DNA of 64,000 nucleotides from Clostridioides difficile (GTDB taxonomy: Bacteria; Bacillota; Clostridia; Peptostreptococcales; Peptostreptococcaceae): assembly GCF_001299635.1 (NCBI RefSeq), contig NZ_JRHN01000038.1, forward strand, positions 1 to 64,000. The letters are read 5' to 3'. Below the pieces are notes generated by a model. That model ran no database searches. It had not been told where the DNA came from and worked only from the letters and a program-made list of their open reading frames with translations. Made by a program: the position numbers and the translations under genes. Positions 9,217-17,381 of the stretch are shown piece by piece. Each line of letters begins with the position of its first letter. Positions within the stretch are counted from its first letter, which is position 1.

Positions 9217-10239
9217 ATGTTTTCAGATATGACTTTACTTCAATATATAAACAGTGAGGATAGAGGCTTCTTTCTGCCTGATATGGGTACAAATGGATTA
9301 TTTTTAATAAATAAAAAGGCATATGAAGTATATGATAGTGTAGATACGCAGTTAGAATTAGCAAAGACTATGGACAAGTATTTTGAATCAGATTTTATAT
9401 ATTCATTCTGTGATGGGATTACGTTTTGTGAGACTTTAGGTCTAGAGACACTAAGACCGGATTATGATTTTCCAAGTGTATTAACACATACTATAACTGA
9501 TAGGGAAAAATTAAGAAAACTAGAAGTTCCAGACCCTTATACAAGTGGACGTATGCCACTTAATATAGAAAGTTTGTCACTTATATCAAAAAGTATAAAA
9601 AAACCATTGTATGAAGCTATACAAGGTCCATTTACACTTGCAGGCCAGCTAGCTGGAGCTACACAACTTTTGAGATGTATAATAACTGATAAAAAATTTG
9701 TAGAAGAGTTATTGGAATTTACAACTGAGTTGGTAAGAAGATATGCTGTGGCTGCAAATAAAGCAGGAGCTAAGTATATTTCAATAGCAGAACCAACATC
9801 AGTGACCTTAAGCAAAGATAGATTTGATGAGTATATAGTAAAAAATTTAAATAAAATATACGATGAGCTTGATTGTTGGAAAGGGATGCATATATGTGGA
9901 GATACTAGGGAATTATTAGACAATATGTTAAGTTGCAACATAGATGCAGTAAGCTTAGACCAAATTTTGGACTATGAAGAAATTGCTCCAATGATTCCTA
10001 GAGATATAGTATTGATTGGTAACTTGGACCCAATAAAGCTTCTGGGTCGCTCTAACCCAGATAAGATTAGGAGAGAGACACTAAAGTTGTTAAAGAAGAT
10101 GAGAGGATATGACAATTTCTTATGTAACTTTGGATGTAACTGTTTAAATACTACTCCAGTAGAAAACTTACAAGCAGCTATAAAGGCAGGAAGAATTAGT
10201 TATAAAGAATTAGATAGGATTGATATTAATGAATTATAA
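9217..10239 (+). CDS. Uroporphyrinogen-decarboxylase-family corrinoid methyltransferase (MtaA/CmuA-like)
   Basis: 340 residues. The ATG at 9217 follows GGAGGTG. The UroD barrel fold is visible through family motifs such as EAIQGPFTLAGQLAG and LIGNLDP. MHICGD (H-x-C) and a later cysteine in FGCNCLN fit the zinc-binding thiolate set of the methyltransferase branch, not true UroD. It should transfer a methyl group to or from the adjacent corrinoid protein. Whether it acts as the substrate demethylase or as the acceptor-side enzyme cannot be read here. Confidence 0.87.
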   Translation: MFSDMTLLQYINSEDRGFFLPDMGTNGLFLINKKAYEVYDSVDTQLELAKTMDKYFESDFIYSFCDGITFCETLGLETLRPDYDFPSVLTHTITDREKLRKLEVPDPYTSGRMPLNIESLSLISKSIKKPLYEAIQGPFTLAGQLAGATQLLRCIITDKKFVEELLEFTTELVRRYAVAANKAGAKYISIAEPTSVTLSKDRFDEYIVKNLNKIYDELDCWKGMHICGDTRELLDNMLSCNIDAVSLDQILDYEEIAPMIPRDIVLIGNLDPIKLLGRSNPDKIRRETLKLLKKMRGYDNFLCNFGCNCLNTTPVENLQAAIKAGRISYKELDRIDINEL

Positions 10240-10849
10240 TAGTAATAAAGATAAATCTTTTTTAGAATCTCTAAATCTAGAAGACATTTTTATAGATAAG
10301 AACATTGTGCTAAAGTTTTTGGGGTATGGAAATAGGAAGGCTCCAGATACGATTAGTGAAATCGTTGAAAAAGAAATAAAAAATATAAATGATAGCTTAG
10401 ATATTAAGATATATATGAGTGAGATTGATATTTATAGAATGCCTAAAAAGTGTAAAAAAGCATTTGCTATACTATACACAATAGGAGATAAGATTGATAT
10501 CAAGATGAACGACTATATGGAAAATTGTAATATGATGGCAGGGTTAGCACTGGATAAAATAGGAGTAGTGTGTTTAGATTGTATTAATGAAAAAATAAAG
10601 AGGTACTTAAAAGAAGAATATAATAATCTCAATATATCATACGAAATATATCCAGGAGATAAAGATTTTGAGATTGAGAAACAGAGAGAGATTTATAACT
10701 ATATAAAAAATAAATATAATAATGTAGAAATAGAAATCAATGATTATCACCAACTATCACCTATAAAGAGTGTGGCAATGCTTATTTTAATGGGAGATGA
10801 GGAAAATCTCGAATCAAGATGTAGTAAATGTCCTCAAAAATGCTTTTAG
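10229..10849 (+). CDS. Methionine-synthase activation-domain-like protein of corrinoid system
   Basis: 206 residues from the ATG at 10229, overlapping the methyltransferase gene by 11 bases. The opening LKFLGYGNR and overall layout resemble the vitamin B12-dependent methionine synthase activation domain proteins found in corrinoid methyltransferase clusters. It ends in a cysteine cluster, C-x2-C-x3-C (SRCSKCPQKCF). The likely role is reductive reactivation or handling of the oxidised corrinoid. Family assignment is by similarity of motifs and context; the cysteine tail may bind Fe-S. Confidence 0.72.
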   Translation: MNYNSNKDKSFLESLNLEDIFIDKNIVLKFLGYGNRKAPDTISEIVEKEIKNINDSLDIKIYMSEIDIYRMPKKCKKAFAILYTIGDKIDIKMNDYMENCNMMAGLALDKIGVVCLDCINEKIKRYLKEEYNNLNISYEIYPGDKDFEIEKQREIYNYIKNKYNNVEIEINDYHQLSPIKSVAMLILMGDEENLESRCSKCPQKCF

Positions 10850-10884
10850 CTATTTTTAAGATTGAAACTTGTTTTATGTATAAA

Positions 10885-10936
10885 TTGCAATAATTTTTTT
10901 AGTTACTATATTTATAAACTAAAAAAATTATTGCAA
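10885..10936. terminator. 20-bp perfect inverted repeat (terminator-like)
   Basis: TTGCAATAATTTTTTTAGTT (10885-10904) is perfectly repeated in inverse at 10917-10936 around a 12-base loop. It separates the convergent corrinoid operon and HAD gene. The T run lies inside the stem, not after it, which is unusual for a simple terminator. Confidence 0.65.
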
Positions 10937-10975
10937 AATAATAATATTCCACTTGATATGTTGGTAATTCACAAA

Positions 10976-11662
10976 CTAAATAATTTTCTTCAACTCAATC
11001 AGACTACTTATTTCATAAGTTGGTGAATAGTTAGTATTATTTATACTGTTATTGAAATTTAACCAACAAGTATCTATTCCTGAATTTATTCCTCCTAAAA
11101 TATCTGATGTTAAACTATCACCAATCATTAATACAGAAGATTTATCACAACAATCAAATTTTTTAAGTGCATATTTAAATATTTCAGGATTTGGTTTTGA
11201 TACTTTTAATTCCTCAGAGACAATTATTCCATCGATATACTCTTTTATTTCTGAATTTTTAAGCCTTTTGTTTTGAACTTCAGATATTCCATTTGTTATT
11301 ATAATTATTGTGTATTTTTTCTTGAGATATGATAATATATTAACTGCTCCTGGAATTAAAAATGTACATTCACTTAAAAAATTTAAGTACATTTTGCTAA
11401 GAGTTTTAGGGTCAACATCTAATTTCATTTCATCTGCAAAAAGTTTAAATCTAAGCAATTTAAGTTCGTCTAAAGTTACGATATTTTTTTCAAGGTCAAG
11501 CCAAAGTTTATCACTTATATTTCTATATATTTCTATACATTTCTCATAATCAAGTCTCAAACCAAATTCAGATAGGAGTCTTTTAAAAGCATGTGATTCA
11601 CTCTTCTTAAAATCAAATAAAGTATCATCTGCATCAAAAAATATAAATTTATATGTTTTCAT
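10976..11662 (-). CDS. HAD superfamily hydrolase, YjjG-like nucleotidase
   Basis: About 228 residues from the ATG at 11662, preceded by GAGGA. HAD motif I is DADDTLFDF, motif II IIITNG, motif III a lysine in KVSKPNPEIF, and motif IV MIGDSLTSDI. The layout matches YjjG-type non-canonical pyrimidine nucleotidases, which hydrolyse nucleoside monophosphates. It lies 13 bases after the XRE-cupin gene, so the two are co-transcribed leftward. Confidence 0.85.
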   Translation of the reverse strand: MKTYKFIFFDADDTLFDFKKSESHAFKRLLSEFGLRLDYEKCIEIYRNISDKLWLDLEKNIVTLDELKLLRFKLFADEMKLDVDPKTLSKMYLNFLSECTFLIPGAVNILSYLKKKYTIIIITNGISEVQNKRLKNSEIKEYIDGIIVSEELKVSKPNPEIFKYALKKFDCCDKSSVLMIGDSLTSDILGGINSGIDTCWLNFNNSINNTNYSPTYEISSLIELKKII

Positions 11663-11675
11663 AAGTTTTATTCCT

Positions 11676-12221
11676 CTATAAAATAACTGCAAAAATTACT
11701 TTACTTTCGCTATTTGAATTGTTTTGCCATTTGTGTTTTGTTCCCAGAGGAACTTTAACACTATCTCCTTTGAATAGAGTAAATTCATCATCATCCATAA
11801 AAAGTTTGACTTCTCCATCCAAAACATATGCAATCTCGTCTCCATTGTGAGTAATCCTATCTACACAAGAGGAGGTATTTGGAGCTAAATCCATAATTGC
11901 AAATTCTAAATTGCTACTAGAGTCTGGAATTAAAACTTCATATACAACGTCATTGCTTCCAGGCAAAATAACTTTTTTTCTACTATCATGTCTTACTATT
12001 AAGCTTTTTTTATCTACCTCAGATACAAAAAATGTAAATAGAGGAACATTTAGAGAAGATGCTATAGACTTTAATGAATTTACAGATGGATTAGCAAGGC
12101 CTCTTTCTATTTGGCTTAATAATGATGGTGTAACATCAGCTAGTTTTGCTAAATCTCTAATACTTAAATTTTGTTTTTTTCGAACTTCAGCTATTTTTTC
12201 TCCTAAATTTAAATCATTCAT
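11676..12221 (-). CDS. XRE-family regulator with C-terminal cupin domain
   Basis: 181 residues. Residues ~8-62 form a Cro/C1-type HTH (RDLAKLADVTPSLLSQIERG), and ~105-180 form a cupin (THNGDEIAYVLDGEVKLFM ... KVPLGTKHKW). Such regulators sense small metabolites through the cupin. It is divergent from the GntP-type permease gene with a 230-base shared promoter region, so control of that permease is a reasonable inference. AGAAGGGA precedes the ATG. Confidence 0.88.
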   Translation of the reverse strand: MNDLNLGEKIAEVRKKQNLSIRDLAKLADVTPSLLSQIERGLANPSVNSLKSIASSLNVPLFTFFVSEVDKKSLIVRHDSRKKVILPGSNDVVYEVLIPDSSSNLEFAIMDLAPNTSSCVDRITHNGDEIAYVLDGEVKLFMDDDEFTLFKGDSVKVPLGTKHKWQNNSNSESKVIFAVIL

Positions 12222-12365
12222 ATGAATATCCCTTCTTTTTCATTTAAAAAAATATTATCCTAAAATAATCAAATAAAAAGATTATACAGTATGAAATTAT
12301 TATAACATATAGAATGTATTTTTGAAAAAATAATGTTCAATCTAATTGAATAAATTAAAATATAA

Positions 12366-12394
12366 TTGACAAGTGAATACAGAATACTTAAAAT
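12366..12394 (+). promoter_or_regulatory. Predicted sigma-A promoter of the permease gene
   Basis: TTGACA (12366-12371), a 17-base spacer and TAAAAT (12389-12394), about 60 bases before the permease start. It lies in the region shared with the divergent XRE-cupin gene. Confidence 0.65.
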
Positions 12395-12453
12395 ATATTT
12401 AAATAAAATTAAATTAAGTAAAAAATAATTAACCTATGATAGGAGGGAGTATT

Positions 12454-13701
12454 ATGCAAATAACAACTTTTGGAGCTATATTTGGCTTATTAGTAGCAAT
12501 TATTTTAATTATAAAAAAATTTCAAGCTGTTTATAGTTTAATGTTAGGAGCATTTATTGGAGGAATAGTTGGAGGAGCAAATATAACACAAACTGTAGAT
12601 TTTATGGCAACTGGGGCTATGAACATTTCACCATCAATTCTTAGAGCTTTAGCATCAGGAGTATTAGCAGGAAGTTTAATAAAAACAGGGGCAGTAGATA
12701 AAATATCAGAACAGATTGTAAAAATATTAGGAGAAAGGAGAGCTTTGCTTTCAATTGCCGCTTCAACTATGGTACTTGCTGGAGTAGGAGTAAATCTGGA
12801 TGTATCTATAATAACAGTGGCGCCTATAGGATTATACATAGGTAGAAAATTAAATTATTCCAAACTATCAATACTTTTAGCAATGTTAGGAGGAGGGAAA
12901 GCAGGTAATATCATATCGCCAAATCCGAATACTATAGCAGTGGCAGGTAACTTTTCTGTTAACCTATCTAGTGTTATGATTGCTAATATAATTCCAGCAA
13001 TTGTTGGAATTGTGATTACAATTATTTTAGCAAGTATGCTAACAAACAAAGGGAATAAAGTAGAATCATATGAAATCTTAGAACAAAGAGAAAATTTACC
13101 AAGCTTATTTAAATCATTATGTGGTCCAGTTGTAGCAATATTCTTATTGTTCCTGGGGAATATATCTCCAATAGTCATAGACCCTATGATAGCTCTTCCA
13201 ATAGGAGGAATAGTAACCTTAATTGCCACAGGAAATATGAACAATTCAAGAGAGTATTTAGCCTTTGGATTATCTAAAATGCAAGGTGTTTGTATATTAT
13301 TACTTGGAACAGGAACTATTGCAGGAATTATACAAGTTTCTGAATTGCAACAGAGCACAATAAGTATCCTGCAATTTTTAAATATGCCACAATTTTTATT
13401 AGCACCAATTTCAGGTATACTTATGTCATTAGCAACAGCTTCATCAACAGCTGGAGCTACTATAGCATCATCAACTTTTTCTGATGCTATAATAAATGGA
13501 GGTCTGTCACCAATTTCAGGAGCATCAATTGTAAATGCAGGCTCTAGTGTGTTTGAGCAATTACCACATGGCTCATTATTCCATACTAGTGCAGGCAGTA
13601 TAAATATGGATATAGGAGAAAGGTTTAAATTAATTCCATATGAAGCATTAATAGGAATAGTGATGACTATAGTTTCAACATCTATCCAATTAATTTTATA
13701 A
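12454..13701 (+). CDS. GntP-family permease
   Basis: 415 residues from the ATG at 12454, which follows AGGAGGG; an in-frame ATG at 12436 lies before that site. About 11-12 hydrophobic segments cover the length. Conserved GntP-type features include the glycine-rich motif LAMLGGGKAGNIISPNPN and the C-terminal SPISGASIVNAGSSVFEQLPHGS. Family members import gluconate, related sugar acids, glycerate or D-serine with protons. The position just before the sensor kinase, regulator and reductase genes suggests it may bring in the reductase substrate. Confidence 0.85.
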   Translation: MQITTFGAIFGLLVAIILIIKKFQAVYSLMLGAFIGGIVGGANITQTVDFMATGAMNISPSILRALASGVLAGSLIKTGAVDKISEQIVKILGERRALLSIAASTMVLAGVGVNLDVSIITVAPIGLYIGRKLNYSKLSILLAMLGGGKAGNIISPNPNTIAVAGNFSVNLSSVMIANIIPAIVGIVITIILASMLTNKGNKVESYEILEQRENLPSLFKSLCGPVVAIFLLFLGNISPIVIDPMIALPIGGIVTLIATGNMNNSREYLAFGLSKMQGVCILLLGTGTIAGIIQVSELQQSTISILQFLNMPQFLLAPISGILMSLATASSTAGATIASSTFSDAIINGGLSPISGASIVNAGSSVFEQLPHGSLFHTSAGSINMDIGERFKLIPYEALIGIVMTIVSTSIQLIL

Positions 13702-13783
13702 TAAATACAAATATTTAATGAAAAAGTAGGATTTTGTTATTAAATATTGAATTTAATAATAAAAAGAAGATTGGAGTTTTAAA

Positions 13784-15778
13784 GTGAATAAAAAAAAGAT
13801 AGTTATTATGGGCATTATTTATTCTTTTTTAGTGGTATTTTCACTTACAAATATGTATGTAAATACGGAATATAATCTCAATATATTTGAATATATTAAA
13901 AAATCACTACCATTTACAAAAGAAGAAAAAGAATGGTTGGAGGAACATGATAATTTGGTGTATAGTTCTGACCAAAGTTCTCCTCCTTTGAGGTATGAAG
14001 GTAAAGAAGATGGGCAGTATAAAGGAATCATTGTCGACTTAATGAATTCTTTGTCAATTCAAATTGGTAAAGACTTTTATTTTAAACCAAATACTTGGTG
14101 GAAAGAATCTTTCATAAATTCGGTAGATAATAGTATAAAATTCTTCGATTTAATTCCATCAGAAGAAAGAGCAAACAAATTTATATTTACAGACCCAATA
14201 TATACTTTAAGTGCAAATATACTAAAAAATGAGAAATCTCAAGACATAAGTAGTTATATGGATTTAAAGGGAAAGACAATTGCGATACCAGAAGGTGACT
14301 ATTCTATAAACTTTTTAAAACAAAAAGTTAAAAACATAAATATAGTATTAACTCCAGATATAAAGACTGGGGTTAATCATCTAATATCAGGGAGAGTAGA
14401 TGCAGTTGTGGGTGATGAACCAGTATTACGATATTATATAAGTAATTATGGACTTTCAGATAAATATGATGTTTTAACTAATCCTATTTATACTAAAAAA
14501 GCTGTTCTTGCTGTACCTAAACAATATGAAGAATTGGTCAGTATTCTAAATAAAGGGATTTTCAAACTTCAAAAAAATGGAGTATATAAAGACTTAAAGA
14601 AAAAGTGGTATTTTGCATATAATGATGTTGATGATATATTGTATGAAAGAGGAATTGTGCCAAGTATTTATCTTTTTATAGGTATAATTTTAATATCAAT
14701 TTATATTTTTTATAGCTATACATATTTGTTAAAGATAGAAATAAAAAGAAAAACAAAAGAAGTACTAGAAAATAAAAAGACTTTAGAAGCTACATTTAAT
14801 AGTATTACAGATATAATAATGCTTATAGATGAAAATTACAAAATAGTAGAATCGAACAAAGTTCTATCTGATTTTGTGAATGAAATAAGTTACAAAAGAG
14901 AAGATTTAATTAACCTTATGAAGGGAATTATTGAAAAAACATTTTCTGAAAGCACCCATAAAACAAATGAAATTGAATTACATAATAAGATTTTAAAGAT
15001 AAGTACTTTTCCTGTAGAATATAAAAAAAATAATATTGAGTATATAGTGGTTCTAATTAAGGATATAACGAAGGATAAGATAGTAGAGGCAAAGTTACTT
15101 AGGGAGAACAAGATGATATCTATAGGTCAACTAGCTTCTGGTGTAGCACATGAGATAAGAAATCCTCTAGGGATAATAAGAAACAATTGTTATCTTTTAA
15201 AAGATGATGTTACAATGGAAGAAGTAAATGACTGTGTAAAATCTATAGAAAGTAATGTAGATAGAGCAAGCAACATAATAACAAACCTGTTAAATTTCGC
15301 AAGAATATCGGATGATAATTTAGAAAATATAAATATAAGAAATTTTATTGAAAACATAGTGAAGCTTCAATATAAAATCTTGCAGTTAAAGAATGTTGAA
15401 ATAAAAATAGAGTGTAATAAGAATTTAGTATGTTATATAAATGGAGAATCACTAAAACATGTATTTATAAATTTAATTTCTAATTCGGTAGATGCAATAC
15501 ATGAAGGTGGGCAAATTGTTATAGACTGTTATGTAGAAAACAATTATTTGTTTATAGATTTTAAAGATAATGGTGAAGGAATAAAAGAAAATGCTTTGAA
15601 GGATATATTTAATCCTTTCTATACTACAAAACCAATAGGTGAAGGGACTGGTTTAGGCTTATACATTACTTATAATGAAATTAAAAAGAATAATGGAGAT
15701 ATAAGTGTAAAAAGTAAATTAGGTATTGGAACTTGTTTTCATATAAAGATTCCACTAAATAAAGAGGTGACTATATAA
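13784..15778 (+). CDS. Sensor histidine kinase with solute-binding (SBP_bac_3) input domain
   Basis: 664 residues, GTG start. An N-terminal anchor (~5-25) is followed by an extracellular SBP_bac_3-type domain (~45-275), a transmembrane helix (~291-315), a PAS-like region (~330-430), a HisKA H-box with H456 (GVAHEIRNPLG), and a HATPase domain with N, DNGEGI and GTGLGL boxes. Such input domains bind amino-acid-like ligands. It overlaps the response-regulator ATG by one base (TAATG), so the pair is translationally coupled. It probably signals substrate presence to the sigma-54 regulator. Confidence 0.92.
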   Translation: MNKKKIVIMGIIYSFLVVFSLTNMYVNTEYNLNIFEYIKKSLPFTKEEKEWLEEHDNLVYSSDQSSPPLRYEGKEDGQYKGIIVDLMNSLSIQIGKDFYFKPNTWWKESFINSVDNSIKFFDLIPSEERANKFIFTDPIYTLSANILKNEKSQDISSYMDLKGKTIAIPEGDYSINFLKQKVKNINIVLTPDIKTGVNHLISGRVDAVVGDEPVLRYYISNYGLSDKYDVLTNPIYTKKAVLAVPKQYEELVSILNKGIFKLQKNGVYKDLKKKWYFAYNDVDDILYERGIVPSIYLFIGIILISIYIFYSYTYLLKIEIKRKTKEVLENKKTLEATFNSITDIIMLIDENYKIVESNKVLSDFVNEISYKREDLINLMKGIIEKTFSESTHKTNEIELHNKILKISTFPVEYKKNNIEYIVVLIKDITKDKIVEAKLLRENKMISIGQLASGVAHEIRNPLGIIRNNCYLLKDDVTMEEVNDCVKSIESNVDRASNIITNLLNFARISDDNLENINIRNFIENIVKLQYKILQLKNVEIKIECNKNLVCYINGESLKHVFINLISNSVDAIHEGGQIVIDCYVENNYLFIDFKDNGEGIKENALKDIFNPFYTTKPIGEGTGLGLYITYNEIKKNNGDISVKSKLGIGTCFHIKIPLNKEVTI

Positions 15779-17100
15779 TGAAAATACTAGTAGTTGATGA
15801 TGAGCTAGAGTATGGAACGGTAATGAAAAAAATTCTACAAAAGAATGGTTATATTGTAGATATAGCACTAAATGGGGAAGAAGCTATAAGTATCATTAAA
15901 AAAGATAAGAATTATGACTTGGTTTTATCTGATGTTATGATGAAAAATATGGATGGGGTACAGCTATTAGACAGAATTAAATCTATTAATAAGAGTATAG
16001 AAGTTATATTAGTTACAGGATATGGAAGTATTGAAAATGCAGTTGATGCTATGAAAAGAGGTGCGCTATCTTATTTTATAAAGAGCAATCCTATTGAAAA
16101 TTTATTAGAAGAAATTGAAAAGGTAAAAGCAGTGAAAGCATCAATTTCTACACAAAAGAATAATTTAGAGTTTACTTTAGAATCCAAAAATAGGAATTTC
16201 AATGATGTCATAAAAATTGCAGAAAAAGCTGCTTGTAAAGATGTTAATATATTAATTTTGGGAGAATCTGGTGTGGGGAAGGATATACTAGCCAGGTACA
16301 TACATAGTATAAGTCCAAGAAGGAACGAGATATTTGTACCTGTAAATTGTTGTGCTTTTTCAGAAAATTTATTGGAGTCTGAGTTGTTTGGTCATGAAAA
16401 AGGTTCTTTTACAGGAGCTGTGGATAGTAGAAAAGGTAGGTTTGAGCTTTCAAATAAAGGAACTTTATTTTTAGATGAAATAGGAGATATACCTTTAAAT
16501 GTTCAAGTAAAATTACTGAGAACACTTGAAGATAAATCTATAGAGAGAATAGGAAGTAATAAATCAATTAAAGTTGATTTTAGGTTAATTTGTGCAATGA
16601 ATAAGGAACCAAAAGTAGAAATATCAAACGGAAATATAAGAGAAGATTTTTTTTATAGAATAAGTACAATCACAATAACTATACCACCATTAAGAAGTAG
16701 AAGAGAAGATTTAAATACACTTATAGAATTTTTCTTAAATAAGTATCAAAATGAACATGATAAAAAGGTATATTCAATTGATAAGGAAGTAATGGATTTT
16801 TTATTAAATTACAATTATCCTGGAAATATAAGAGAATTAAAAAATATAATAAATAGGCTTGTAGTCTTAAGTGAAGAAGGTAATTTATCAAAAGATAATT
16901 TAAATTTAATATCAAATAATGTGTATATAGATGAAAAAATAAGTATTAGACCTCTAAGAGAAATAAGAAAAGAATTTGAATGTGAGTATATTGAAAAGGT
17001 TTTATCTTTATGTGGAAATAATGTGTCAAACACAGCTAAAAAATTAGAAATTAGTAGAAGGCAATTAACTAATAAAATATCAGAATATAATATTAAGTGA
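15778..17100 (+). CDS. Sigma-54-dependent response regulator (NtrC type)
   Basis: 440 residues. The receiver domain has D52 as phosphorylation site (LVLSDVMM). The AAA+ domain has Walker A GESGVGKD (162-169), the sigma-54 loop GSFTGA (209-214, a variant of GAFTGA), Walker B LFLDEIGD (230-237), and a C-terminal Fis-type HTH (~414-438). It activates sigma-54 RNA polymerase. The nearest -24/-12 promoter is that of the downstream reductase genes, with two matching palindromes just after its own stop codon. Confidence 0.93.
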   Translation: MKILVVDDELEYGTVMKKILQKNGYIVDIALNGEEAISIIKKDKNYDLVLSDVMMKNMDGVQLLDRIKSINKSIEVILVTGYGSIENAVDAMKRGALSYFIKSNPIENLLEEIEKVKAVKASISTQKNNLEFTLESKNRNFNDVIKIAEKAACKDVNILILGESGVGKDILARYIHSISPRRNEIFVPVNCCAFSENLLESELFGHEKGSFTGAVDSRKGRFELSNKGTLFLDEIGDIPLNVQVKLLRTLEDKSIERIGSNKSIKVDFRLICAMNKEPKVEISNGNIREDFFYRISTITITIPPLRSRREDLNTLIEFFLNKYQNEHDKKVYSIDKEVMDFLLNYNYPGNIRELKNIINRLVVLSEEGNLSKDNLNLISNNVYIDEKISIRPLREIRKEFECEYIEKVLSLCGNNVSNTAKKLEISRRQLTNKISEYNIK

Positions 17101-17138
17101 GAAAAAAACTTCTCATTAAATGAGAAAAAAACTTCTCA
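17098..17138 (+). promoter_or_regulatory. Twin 18-bp palindromes, candidate upstream activator sites
   Basis: TGAGAAAAAAACTTCTCA occurs identically at 17098-17115 and 17121-17138. Each copy has GAGAA/TTCTC arms, and the copies start 23 bp apart, about two helical turns. They lie roughly 160-200 bases upstream of the -24/-12 promoter, the normal place for enhancer sites of an NtrC-type activator. The first overlaps the stop codon of the regulator gene. Confidence 0.7.
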
Positions 17139-17149
17139 AACTCTATTAA

Positions 17150-17183
17150 AAGATAAGTAGAAAAAACATACTTATCTTTTTTT
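17150..17183 (+). terminator. Intrinsic terminator of the kinase-regulator operon
   Basis: AAGATAAGTA (17150-17159) pairs with TACTTATCTT (17169-17178), followed by a T run to 17183. It separates regulator transcription from the sigma-54 transcript. Confidence 0.85.
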
Positions 17184-17297
17184 ATTATAATTTTAAAATT
17201 TAAGATTTACAATAATTATTGTTAAATTCAATACTTATAAAACTTAGAAATGAAAATCTCTATAACATTAATAAATATAATACACATCTTAAATAAT

Positions 17298-17313
17298 TGG
17301 CATAGAAAATGCT
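17298..17313 (+). promoter_or_regulatory. Sigma-54 (-24/-12) promoter
   Basis: TGGCATAGAAAATGCT gives the GG at 17299-17300 and the GC at 17311-17312 with the obligatory spacing. It matches the consensus TGGCAYR-N4-YTGCW at all but one weak position. It lies about 70 bases before the component B alpha-subunit start. Confidence 0.85.
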
Positions 17314-17381
17314 TTATATATGAATAAACGTAATAATAAATACTTTTAATTGCGATTAAATATATTAAGGGGGATTTTCAT

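Noticed and set aside
17098-17138. Reading the twin palindromes as a terminator
   Set aside because: Each stem is only five base pairs without a T run, the copies are identical and helically phased, and a real terminator follows at 17150.
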